A DNA stretch of 64,000 bases from Nocardia arizonensis (GTDB lineage Bacteria > Actinomycetota > Actinomycetes > Mycobacteriales > Mycobacteriaceae): the NCBI RefSeq assembly GCF_001310275.1, contig NZ_LGYZ01000084.1:1-64000 (forward strand), written 5' to 3'. The notes beneath the pieces are model-generated. The model was given only the letters and a program-made list of their open reading frames with translations. It did no database searches and was not told the DNA's origin. The position numbers and the translations under genes are program-made. Positions within the stretch are counted from its first letter, which is position 1. Each line of letters begins with the position of its first letter. Shown piece by piece: positions 44,351 to 52,289 of this stretch.

Positions 44351-45130
44351 TCACAGCGGGGATGAACCGGATCGCTCCTCCAGCCGCGCCAGCCGGACCA
44401 GCGCGTCGGCGAGCGCGTCGACCACCGTGCGCCCGCCCAGTTGCGGCCAGCCGCCGTACTCGCCCCGGTCCCGCTGCGCGAGTCCGCACAGCTGTTCGCG
44501 AATGTCCTTGACATCACTGCCGATCGGACCGCAGAACCCCGCGACGAAGTCCTGGATCTGCCTGACCTCGGCTGCGCTCATCGGCGTATCCCTTCCCTCG
44601 ATGAATATCTGTACATCGCGACGGAACGCGTTCATGTCGATGCCCGCGGGATCGATCTTTCCCTCCGTGCTGTACTCGCGGTGTGCGACGCAATCGCTCG
44701 CGTCACGGCCGATGCGCCGCAGGATGGCGGCGCATCCGCGCTTGTAGGCGTCGAGTTGTACCGCGGTCCAGTCGGTTCCGTCACCGCGCGAGACCGCTTC
44801 GATGCCGATCACGTGGTAGTTGGCGTTGTCGGTGGGCCATCCGGGCCAGCGGCCGCGGCCGGCGTGCCAGCACACCCCCGCCGCGATCACCCGGTACAGC
44901 CCGTTGCGCTCGAGCACCAGTTGCGCGAGCGGACCGGCCAGATCCGGGCGGCCGTACTGGACCACCTGCCAGTCGTTCGGACCACCGCCGCCGGTGTGAT
45001 GACACAGGACTCCACGCAGATCGGCGAAGTCGCCGTGTCCGCGATCGCGCCAGCCGAGATGTTCGACGACATCGAGGCCGTCGGCGCGCAGCACATCGGC
45101 CAACCAGACCGGATCTCCTGTCCACGACAT
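44351..45130 (-). CDS. phage-type N-acetylmuramoyl-L-alanine amidase
   Basis: A 259-residue peptidoglycan amidase of the Amidase_2/PGRP fold. Zinc ligands are in GVLCHHTGGGG, GVCWHAGRGRW and CVAHREYSTEGKIDPAGID. The catalytic part resembles LysA-type endolysins of actinophages; the C-terminal 70 residues (AAEVRQIQDFVAGFCGPIGSDVKDIREQL) are helical. No holin, portal or tail genes are near, so it is a solitary lysin. There is no signal peptide, so how it would leave the cell is unclear. ATG at 45130 behind GAGGAGGA. Confidence 0.88.
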   Translation of the reverse strand: MSWTGDPVWLADVLRADGLDVVEHLGWRDRGHGDFADLRGVLCHHTGGGGPNDWQVVQYGRPDLAGPLAQLVLERNGLYRVIAAGVCWHAGRGRWPGWPTDNANYHVIGIEAVSRGDGTDWTAVQLDAYKRGCAAILRRIGRDASDCVAHREYSTEGKIDPAGIDMNAFRRDVQIFIEGRDTPMSAAEVRQIQDFVAGFCGPIGSDVKDIREQLCGLAQRDRGEYGGWPQLGGRTVVDALADALVRLARLEERSGSSPL

Positions 45131-45550
45131 GAGTCCTCCTCGATCGATTCCGTTTATCGGCAACAAGATCGGGATGAGCGCACACGAACGAGCAGTAGGC
45201 GAGGAACAGTCACGAACCCCCGCAAGACCAGGGTGACGCAACGAGTCGCCGTGCGGGCGATTCCGGGTGAATTCACCGTTCGCAGCACCGCGTTCACCCT
45301 GGCGTAGCCATCGGGCGGGGTTCGATGTCCGTGGCGGCATTCGTGTCCACCGACCGGATGCTCCACCGAATAGTGCTGGTAATAGCAAGGTTTCAGCCGG
45401 AATGCGGACGAATCCCGAGGTCGATCGGGTGCGGGTGTGAGTCGTCGGGAAGGTGGGAGCATCGGTGGCCGCCCGCCCGCGGTGTCAACGAGTATGGACG
45501 CGGACGAAAGGCGTTCAGCCGCAATCGGCCAGCGGCTGCCGCGGAACGGC
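45131..45550. other. 420-bp region with no recognised gene
   Basis: This is the upstream region of the amidase. Open frames on both strands are arginine-rich shadows. No hairpin, repeat or clear promoter was found. Confidence 0.45.
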
Positions 45551-45748
45551 TCAGGCCCACAGGCCCGCGCAGGGCAGGCGCGGGAAATCCTCGTGTACGT
45601 CGTCGTCCACGGTGACCGACACCCTCGGGCCGGGGTGGCTCGCGGTCAGCATGCGGGCGACATCGTCGGCTTGCGACGAGGGGGCCGAATAGTCCAGGGT
45701 GAGGGCGCCCATGCGGATACGGATGTGCCGGACCTGCTGCGGTTGCAT
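45551..45748 (-). CDS. small hypothetical protein
   Basis: A 65-residue frame: MQPQQVRHIRIRMGALTLDYSAPSSQADDVARMLTAS, then VSVTVDDDVHEDFPRLP. Alternating hydrophobic residues and an acidic stretch look more like protein than shadow, and the codon positions are GC3-biased. The frame stays open upstream to 45931, but that part is basic and unlike protein. The ribosome-binding site is weak. No family recognised. Confidence 0.35.
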   Translation of the reverse strand: MQPQQVRHIRIRMGALTLDYSAPSSQADDVARMLTASHPGPRVSVTVDDDVHEDFPRLPCAGLWA

Positions 45749-45929
45749 CGCTAGCCGGTCCCGACGCTCGCGCACGTATCGGTCATGGACATGTCCCTCG
45801 CATCGTCGCAGGGTGGGTTTCCGCGCCCTCGGCCGGATCGAGTGGCGTCGGCGCCGGCCGCGGGATGTATCTCGATGGTAGCAGAATTCAAAGTAACATA
45901 TCCGGCGGAATCGCGTGCTCCACCCATTC

Positions 45930-45949
45930 ATTTGATAGAAGAATCAAAT
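45930..45949. repeat. inverted repeat in an AT-rich island
   Basis: ATTTGAT at 45930-45936 and ATCAAAT at 45943-45949 flank AGAAGA. It sits in an unusually AT-rich stretch (about 45880-45955) in GC-rich DNA. It could be an operator or promoter element for the small - strand frame at 45551-45748. Confidence 0.5.
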
Positions 45950-46005
45950 AACATAGGGCGGTTGGGTGCGTGGGTGCCGGTAGCGGGACGGGTCCGTCGG
46001 CCTGG

Positions 46006-46035
46006 GTGGCTCGGGACAGCGCTGTCCCGAGCCAC
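46006..46035 (-). terminator. perfect 30-bp palindrome acting as terminator of the Lcp gene
   Basis: GTGGCTCGGGACAGC and GCTGTCCCGAGCCAC are adjacent perfect complements. In RNA this folds as a long hairpin with a minimal loop. It starts 36 nt past the stop of the - strand oxygenase gene, so termination is the simplest reading. Confidence 0.75.
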
Positions 46036-46070
46036 TGCCGCGACGACCGAGGACGGGCCCGGCGCGTCGC

Positions 46071-47291
46071 TCAGCGGTTGGCGTCAGGAATCTCGATGCT
46101 GATGGTGAAGCGGAGTTCGTTGAGATAGAGCAGGGCGAACCGACGGAGGAATTCGTCGAAGAGCCAGTAGGCCTCCTTCGCCAGCGGGACGACGGGCAGC
46201 AGACCTTCGCGCACGGCCACGAACGGCGGCCAACTGACCTCAAGCAGCGGACTCCACACCGGCTCGCGGCCGATATGGAGTGAGTCGGCGAGGCGTTCGC
46301 CGATCAGGTAGCGGGTGAAGGCCGACAGCACTCCGCGGCTCAGCACCGTCAGGTCGAGTTGGGCGCCGAGGTCGAGCAGGATATCGGCGAGTTTGATGCC
46401 CTCCGGGGTGGCGGTGAGGATGGGGTCGAGGGTCTGGCGCGCCTGGGCCTCGGCCTCGTCCCACGAGTTGGGGATGTATTCGTCGCGAATACCCAGCATG
46501 TGCGCGGCCACCTGCCACGAATGCAGGAAACTGGCGGACTCGTTGGCCGGGATCGGCACCTTCCAGGCGGTGAGGTGGCGCATCACGGTGGTGGGCAGGC
46601 TGTGCCAGGTGACCATCATGTCGTTCTGGCTGATCGGGATGCCCTCCTCGGCGACCTGCGACCACCCGGGCGATCTGGGTAGCAGGTGGCGAACGCCCGC
46701 GTGCGCGAGCCGGGTCTTGAGGCAGGTCACGATCATTTCGCCGTCGGGGCCGTATGCGTTGGCGGTGCCGATGTCGTAGCCGAGTTTGGCGGTCTTGGTG
46801 ATGCGGTCCTTCATGTTCGCGCCGCCCTTGGAGTAGTAGACCGCGCGGGCCTCCTTGGGGATGACGGTGCTCATCATGCCGCTCGCCAGACCGTAGAGGA
46901 CGCCGAGGTAGAGCCCGCGCTTCTGGTTGAATTCGATCGCGGTGGCGAGCTTGCCCTGGTCGGTCCACGACGGCATCTGGCGGGCATGCTCCATGAAGTC
47001 CCGCAGTTCCGGCGGCAGACCGTCCGGCAGTGGCTGGGCGTTCTTGGTCCAGGTACGCAGCTTGGCGTTGACGTCGGCGACGTTGTAGTTCTCGAGGACG
47101 TTCGCGACGATCGGATCGGCCTCGTCGTCCCACACTCCCATGGGGTCGGCGCCGTCCCCGTAGCCCGCCACCGAACCCTGCGGTGACCAGGTCCAGGGCT
47201 CGGCGCGTACCGGGGCGGCGACGGCGATCGCGCCGATCGCGCCCAACGCGCCCCCGACCTTCAATGCGTTGCGCCTACTGAGATTGTCCAT
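46071..47291 (-). CDS. lcp: latex-clearing protein (rubber oxygenase), DUF2236 family
   Basis: A 406-residue heme oxygenase of the Lcp family, which cleaves cis-1,4-polyisoprene extracellularly. The N-terminus MDNLSRRNALKVGGALG is a Tat signal with a cleavage site near VRA-E. The active-site set of Streptomyces K30 Lcp (R164, K167, T168, axial H198, H203, H232) is matched here by R163, K166, T167 (in DRITKT), H197 and H202 (in AHAGVRHLL) and H230 (in TWHSLP), nearly the same spacing. Length is also that of Lcp. ATG at 47291; an ATG six codons upstream (47309) is possible. Monocistronic, ended by the palindrome at 46006-46035. Confidence 0.9.
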   Translation of the reverse strand: MDNLSRRNALKVGGALGAIGAIAVAAPVRAEPWTWSPQGSVAGYGDGADPMGVWDDEADPIVANVLENYNVADVNAKLRTWTKNAQPLPDGLPPELRDFMEHARQMPSWTDQGKLATAIEFNQKRGLYLGVLYGLASGMMSTVIPKEARAVYYSKGGANMKDRITKTAKLGYDIGTANAYGPDGEMIVTCLKTRLAHAGVRHLLPRSPGWSQVAEEGIPISQNDMMVTWHSLPTTVMRHLTAWKVPIPANESASFLHSWQVAAHMLGIRDEYIPNSWDEAEAQARQTLDPILTATPEGIKLADILLDLGAQLDLTVLSRGVLSAFTRYLIGERLADSLHIGREPVWSPLLEVSWPPFVAVREGLLPVVPLAKEAYWLFDEFLRRFALLYLNELRFTISIEIPDANR

Positions 47292-47699
47292 GGCTTCTCT
47301 ACTCCTCATTGAGCTCACCGCGCTGTCGTGCTCGCGCGACGCACCAAGCGCTGATGGCGACTCCGGTCCATTCATCTGACCAGAACAGTGATTAACTTAT
47401 CAAGCGTTCAAGTCCGGCACATCGGCTTTGTGGAAAGTGGCCGAATCGGCGGAGGCCAATGCCAAATATTGTCTTCAAAAGTCAATGCTTCGCGTTTGAA
47501 CTGCGTGTTCTGGTAACGGTCGGCGAAAGTCGGGTGAGGTCGAGTGGAGGGGGATTTCGCTCCTGGTCGCCCGAAATCTCCGTGAGCATCCCATTGCTTC
47601 TTGGTAACCCGTAGTCACATAATGAGCACGTGGGCGGATGTGGCCGCTGGATGTTTGGTCGCCTCGGCGTGGGTACCCGTGCTCGAGGAGGTGACCGAC
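47292..47699. other. 408-bp divergent intergenic region
   Basis: Between the Lcp gene (- strand) and the 47700 gene (+ strand). It includes AT-richer segments at about 47385-47405 and 47460-47500 that probably hold promoters. No clear operator or small ORF with a ribosome-binding site. Confidence 0.5.
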
Positions 47700-48029
47700 A
47701 TGCCGAGACAGTGGACCGACAAGCAGGAACGGCAGTACGAGCACATCAAGGATTCGGCCGAGAAACGCGGGACGAGCGAGCGGCGGGCCGAGGAGATCGC
47801 GGCGCGCACCGTGAACAAGGAACGGGCGCGCGCCGGGCAGACCAGAACCGCCAGCCGCACCTCGGTCAAGGACATCTCGTCGGGACGGCGCGGTGGCCTG
47901 CGTTCGGGCAAGTCCGGCCCCAAGGGGCCGACCCGTGACCAGCTCTACAACGAGGCACGTCAACGCAATATCGAGGGCCGCTCCAAGATGTCGAAGGCCC
48001 AACTCGCCCACGCGCTCGGGCGCGACTGA
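47700..48029 (+). CDS. small basic protein with Rho_N-like C-terminus
   Basis: A 109-residue, highly charged protein: RQWTDKQERQYEHIKDSAEKRGTSERRAEEIAARTVNKERARAGQ at the start and GPTRDQLYNEARQRNIEGRSKMSKAQLAHALGR at the end. The C-terminal part has the Rho_N/SAP-like helix-extended-helix pattern found in nucleic-acid-binding proteins. Such proteins are often labelled plasmid stabilisation proteins in actinobacteria, without proof. ATG at 47700 follows GAGGAGGTGACC, a strong site. Confidence 0.82.
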   Translation: MPRQWTDKQERQYEHIKDSAEKRGTSERRAEEIAARTVNKERARAGQTRTASRTSVKDISSGRRGGLRSGKSGPKGPTRDQLYNEARQRNIEGRSKMSKAQLAHALGRD

Positions 48030-48165
48030 CGGGCGGCGAATCCCGCGAGCGCCGGTGACGGCGGGGCCGGTCGCCCGTGGTGCCGGTATGGAACCGCGGA
48101 TCTGACAGGCGCCGGCCCGCCCGTGGACGGACATGATGCCGCACGGACGGACCGGGTGCGGCGGG

Positions 48166-49590
48166 TCAGTAGCTGCGCGCGACGATGGCGACCAGATCGT
48201 CGGAGGGGTCCTCGGCGGCGGGGATGCCGCCGTCGGGGGTTTGCAGGCACCGGACGCTGACGGCGTGCTCGTTGAGCGCACGCTCACCCTCCTCGCCGAG
48301 GGCCCGCCACGGCACCCGCGCGAATCCGGTCTTGGCCGCCTCCAGCGCCTCCGCGGTGTCGGCGGCGTCCACGGTGCGCTCCATCAGACGGGTGTGCGCG
48401 TCGGCGATCATGTCGGTGTGGATGTCGTCCAGTAGGGCCGGGACGGTGGCCGCGACCGTGTCCAGCGCCAGGGTCGACTTGCCCTGCGTGTCGCGGCGCA
48501 CGACGGTGACCTGGCCGTTGGCCAGATCCCGCGGTCCGACCTCGATGCGCAGCGGGACGCCCTTGAGTTCCCATTCGGTGGCGCGGCGGCCGAAACTGCG
48601 CGAGGTCCGGTCGTCGAGGCGGACCCGCGTACCCGCCGCCCGCAGGTCCTCGGCCAGGCGCGCGGCCGCGCCGAGGGTGTCGGGATCGTCCTTGACCGCG
48701 ATCACCACCGCCTGGATGTGGGCCACCCGCGGCGGAATGCGCAGTCCGGCGTCGTCGCCGTGGGACATGATCAGGCCGCCGATCATGCGGGTGCTCGACC
48801 CCCACGAGGTGGTCCAGCAGGTACGGGCCTGGCCCTCGGCGTCGGTATAGGTGATGTCGAAGGCATGCGCGAAGTTCTGGCCCAGTTCGTGACTGGTCGC
48901 GATCTGCAACGCCTTGCCGTCGCCCATCATGGCCTCGCAGGTCATGGTGTTGATTGCGCCCGCGAACCGCTCGCGCTCGGTCTTCACGCCGACCAGCACG
49001 GGAATCGCAAGCACGTGCTGGAGGAAGTCGCGGTAGACGTCGAGGTGGATACGCAGGGCGTAGGCGGCGGCGTCGGCGCGCGTGGCGTGCGCGGTGTGGC
49101 CCTCCTGCCAGAGGAATTCGGAGGTGCGCAGGAAAATGCGCGGGCGCATCTCCCAGCGCACGACATTGCCCCACTGGTTGAGCAGCATCGGCAGATCGCG
49201 GTGGGACTGGATCCATTTGGCCATCAGTTCGCCGAAAACGGTTTCACTGGTGGGGCGCACGACCACCGGCTCGGTGAGATCCTTGCCGCCCGCGTGCGTG
49301 ACGACGGCCAGTTCCGGGCTGAAGCCCTCGACGTGCTTGGCCTCGCGTTCGAGGTAGGACTGCGGGATGAACAGTGGCATGTAGACGTTCTCCGCGCCGG
49401 TGGCCTTGATCCTGGCGTCGACCTCGGCCTGCATCCGCTCCCAGATGCCGTAGGCATACGGTCGGATGACCATCGTGCCGCGCACGGGTCCGTTCTCGGC
49501 CAGCTCCGCCTTCTCCAGTACGTCCTGGTACCAGCGAGGGAAATCCTCGGTCTGCGAGGCGAGCACGCTCGGTCGCTTCGTTGTCGTCAC
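48166..49590 (-). CDS. proS: prolyl-tRNA synthetase, archaeal/eukaryotic type
   Basis: A 474-residue class II synthetase of the short archaeal/eukaryotic ProRS type. Motif 1 region GTMVIRPYAYGIWERMQAEVDARI, the VVRPTSETVFGELMAKWIQSHRDLPMLLNQWGNVVRWEMRPRIFLRTSEFLWQEGHTAHAT block (motif 2) and TTSWGSSTRMIGGLIMSHGDDAGLRIPP (motif 3) are clear. There is no approximately 180-residue INS editing domain, which bacterial-type ProRS of mycobacteria carries between motifs 2 and 3. The start is GTG at 49590. Whether the genome also has a bacterial-type ProRS cannot be seen here. Confidence 0.95.
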   Translation of the reverse strand: MTTTKRPSVLASQTEDFPRWYQDVLEKAELAENGPVRGTMVIRPYAYGIWERMQAEVDARIKATGAENVYMPLFIPQSYLEREAKHVEGFSPELAVVTHAGGKDLTEPVVVRPTSETVFGELMAKWIQSHRDLPMLLNQWGNVVRWEMRPRIFLRTSEFLWQEGHTAHATRADAAAYALRIHLDVYRDFLQHVLAIPVLVGVKTERERFAGAINTMTCEAMMGDGKALQIATSHELGQNFAHAFDITYTDAEGQARTCWTTSWGSSTRMIGGLIMSHGDDAGLRIPPRVAHIQAVVIAVKDDPDTLGAAARLAEDLRAAGTRVRLDDRTSRSFGRRATEWELKGVPLRIEVGPRDLANGQVTVVRRDTQGKSTLALDTVAATVPALLDDIHTDMIADAHTRLMERTVDAADTAEALEAAKTGFARVPWRALGEEGERALNEHAVSVRCLQTPDGGIPAAEDPSDDLVAIVARSY

Positions 49591-49756
49591 CGGTTCATGC
49601 TAACGAGAGCCCGAGGGCGGCTTCGCACCGCTGTCACCGCGCCCGGATGGCGGCGCGCGCGAGTCCCGGCTGCTCACCGCCGCCGACGAAGCCCATTTCC
49701 ATCAAGGGTACCGACATCCCGATTCCGCCGAGTGTGCTGAATCTTCGGGGAACCCA

Positions 49757-50145
49757 CCGATCCACGACATCCACCACGGATCGCTCTCGCGCATGTTCAG
49801 CCTGCGCGAGATCCAGGCGCTCGAGGCCAGGATCCACCGCTACTGCGCCGACAGCGTCGACCCGGTCGCATTGACCGTCTCGACTTCATCGCCGACATCG
49901 GCGCGCAGATACTCATGCGCACCGTCGGCTCGCTGCTCGGCAATTCCCGAACAGGACCACAAGCCATCCGCGACTTCGCCGAACGAGGTCGATGGGCTGC
50001 CGCGCTTCGAGCCGCCCGCGCCGCATGTCGCGCACTACGTCGTCACGTGCGATGTGGAGATCCACGGGCAGACTGTGCCCGGGCGCAGCTGCATGATGAT
50101 GCTCATCGGCGCGGCCAACCGCGACGAACGGCGGTTCGCCCCCCG
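49757..50145 (+). pseudogene. cytochrome P450 remnant
   Basis: P450 segments occur in correct order but in alternating frames: HHGSLSRMFSLREIQALEARIHRYC (C-helix region), then in another frame LDFIADIGAQILMRTVGSLLG, back to IPEQDHK, out again for AIRDFAE, and finally PRFEPPAPHVAHYVVTCDVEIHGQTVP with MMMLIGAANRDERRF. The last corresponds to the post-K-helix strands. The N-terminal part, the I-helix and the heme-Cys loop are missing, so at least three frameshifts and a large internal deletion have occurred. It cannot make an active enzyme. Confidence 0.8.
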
Positions 50146-50408
50146 CGTGCCGGAACGCAAGGCATCTCGGACCGTTCGGAGGCGCTCGTTGTCCGTCGCC
50201 CCTTGGGCGCATCTGCGGCCCAAGGGTTTTCGCGCGGCGAGCGAGAATCTCCAACTTGACAAGCCGATCGATGACCAAGAGACTCGGACGTGTCGGGCGG
50301 ACGTCGGGTAGCCGGTCCGAAACCAGCGGGGGAGTCGATCTTGGTTCGGTGTGACATGCAGCGCCGCAGGCTCAGAGGCGGCGGGCAATGTAGGGGTGAG
50401 GTGACGTA

Positions 50409-50830
50409 GTGGCGGCCGGAGGTTGGTTCAATCACTATGACGACCCCGACGAATTCTGGGACGACGAGCCTCGCGAGCAGCCCGTCAAGAGTCGGCAATC
50501 CGCTGCGGTCGCCCCTTTCACGCCCCCTTCGCGATTGTCCCGATCCCCGCGAATTGAGGAAGCAGATTCGGCGGGACTCCCTCATGTCGGCTCGAGATTC
50601 ACGTCCATGGAGCAGAGAGTGATGCTACCAATATAATAGAAAGTCAGAAAATTGCGCAGAATGGAGGCTATCAAAGAGGTATCCCGAATAACAAGTGGCC
50701 GGCTGCGGTCAATTCCGCACCGTATGGCGCAGGGCTCGAGGGATTGAAGAACGCGATCGGTGATGGAACATCACTGGACGGTGATAAGTCCGATTGGGAG
50801 CTTGGTCCGGCTGCGACGGTCGCACAATGA
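50409..50830 (+). pseudogene. frameshifted small gene coupled to the lipoprotein
   Basis: A GTG at 50409 with GGTGAGG upstream opens MAAGGWFNHYDDPDEFWDDEPREQP and runs to a stop at 50636 after SMEQRVMLPI. A second frame, with no start codon, is open from 50558 and encodes ESQKIAQNGGYQRGIPNNKWPAAVNS and GLKNAIGDGTSLDGDKSDWELG before a TGA at 50828-50830 that overlaps the ATG of the next gene. The simplest reading is one approximately 140-residue gene with a single frameshift near 50600-50634. No family recognised. A sequencing error or programmed shift would give the same picture. Confidence 0.55.
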
Positions 50831-51384
50831 GTAAGGGTCTCTTTTCCGTTGTCGCGGCTGGAGCGTTGGCCTTCGTGGTTGGGTGTTCCGCCGCTCCTTC
50901 GACACCTTCGGCGCCGATATCAACCGAGGCTCACGCGCAGCCGATGACGCAAGGGGAATTGTGCGACGCGTTGACAACCTTCTTCGGGGACAGGTTGCGG
51001 GTCGTGGACTTGCAGGCTCAGCCGTTGCTCGCTCAGGAGACACCGCTGTCACCGGGTGGCATTTGCACCATTGTGCAGGGACAAGAACGAGTTGGCCGAT
51101 GGGAATCTCGGCTGGCGCCGAACCAGCTCGATCCGACCGAGGGTGTTTCCCGCTTCAAGCGGATGGCAGAGATCGGGCAGCCGGTTTGGGTGCGTGACGA
51201 TCGAGCTGATGGCTTCGATATACGCTTCGCCACCCGGATCGATGAATGGAATGCGCGACTTTTTGTCTGGCCCTCGGGAATACGGACTACGGATGGCATC
51301 CTGGATATGGACGAGAAAAACAGATACCAAGCTGCCGAGTTCCTTGTCGAGTTGACTCGAAAGCTGGCCGCAATGCCTCGATAG
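50827..51384 (+). CDS. DUF3558-like lipoprotein
   Basis: A 185-residue secreted lipoprotein. The signal peptide SKGLFSVVAAGALAFVVGC has the lipobox VVGC with the lipidated Cys near residue 20. The mature part (LCDALTTFFGDRLRVVDLQAQP, GGICTIVQGQER, LFVWPSG) has two cysteines and resembles actinobacterial DUF3558 lipoproteins. Its ATG overlaps the stop of the preceding frame (ATGA). Codon usage is visibly less GC-biased than in the surroundings, consistent with transfer or relaxed selection. Confidence 0.75.
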   Translation: MSKGLFSVVAAGALAFVVGCSAAPSTPSAPISTEAHAQPMTQGELCDALTTFFGDRLRVVDLQAQPLLAQETPLSPGGICTIVQGQERVGRWESRLAPNQLDPTEGVSRFKRMAEIGQPVWVRDDRADGFDIRFATRIDEWNARLFVWPSGIRTTDGILDMDEKNRYQAAEFLVELTRKLAAMPR

Positions 51385-52289
51385 TCGGCTGACCGGGGGT
51401 CGCGGTGGATTCTGTTCGGAATCGGATTACTTGGTCTGTACGGCGGGCCGGCTATGGCCTGGGAACCACCGATGAGGCCGTCGGTTTCGAGGGTAGTGAC
51501 TTCCTGGGGTGAGGCCGAGGACGGTGAGGATCTCGGTGTTGTGTTGACCGAGGAGAGGGCCGGGGGCACGGTGGACGTGCGGGGACGGCGGAGAGCGGGC
51601 GGGGAAGGTGCCATCGCGGGCGGAACCGGCGACGGGGTTTGGCCGGGGGTTCGAAGGATCCGCGGAATTCGAGTTGGGGGAGTTCGCCCGGCGGTGTCGC
51701 TGGTCCGGGCCCGGATGGTAGAGAACGCGGCACAGGCGCGCCATTGGTCGTCGGTGCCGACCGCGATGGCGAACCAGCGGTCGGGCGGTCCGCGCCGGAC
51801 CCGCACCGTCTCGGCGGTCGGATCCCGGTAGGTGACGACGAGTTCGGTCGCGCGCCACCACGCGCCGTGCGCCCGGCGCGAATTCGGGGAACAGCGGCCC
51901 GCGCGGCCGCGGATCCGGGCGGCACGGCTGCGACCAGCTGCGTCGATGGAAGCCCTGAAAGCTCGCGGCTGACCGTATCCGCAGCACAGGGCGCACATCG
52001 CTCGGTCGGGGCGGCCGAGACGATATCGATCCGGTCGGAGGTGATCAGCCTCACACCTGCTGGCGGCATATCGTGAAAGACTCGTCTGACCATTGGTTTT
52101 CATAGGTCCCTGCGGGCGTCGTTCGGAAAATCGGATGATTCGTGTCGGTGCCGCCCGCAATACTTGCCCGCGCCCGATGAGTTCGAGCGGCTGATCCCGT
52201 CTCAACCGCTGTGGGGGCCGGACGCGCTCCGGTGCCCGATCACCGGGTCGCCCATGCCGAGTCGACAAACCGTGAACCGGAGGTAACCG
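51385..52289. other. 905-bp stretch without intact genes
   Basis: Its left part contains the CoA-transferase remnant described separately. From about 51800 to 52289 I see no recognisable domain on either strand; open frames are long only because of high GC. The last 100 bp presumably carry the promoter of the MFS gene. Confidence 0.5.
51453..51800 (-). pseudogene. CaiB/BaiF family III CoA-transferase remnant
   Basis: Read on the - strand, one frame gives PDRWFAIAVGTDDQWRA, the typical family block; a shift then gives LCRVL, and later RAPGPLLGQHNTEILTVLGL, the conserved C-terminal GEHNxEIL motif. A second shift restores SPQEVTTLETDGLIG, the normal C-terminal helix. The N-terminal two-thirds of the enzyme, including the catalytic Asp region, is not recognisable. 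This is a degraded 3' fragment. Confidence 0.7.

Noticed and set aside
44351..45130. Amidase considered as evidence of a prophage
   Set aside because: No structural, packaging, holin or integrase genes are found around it; it is at most a solitary captured lysin.
46006..46035. 30-bp perfect palindrome considered as a regulator binding site
   Set aside because: It lies just downstream of a stop codon with no start codon nearby to control, so a terminator is the simpler explanation.
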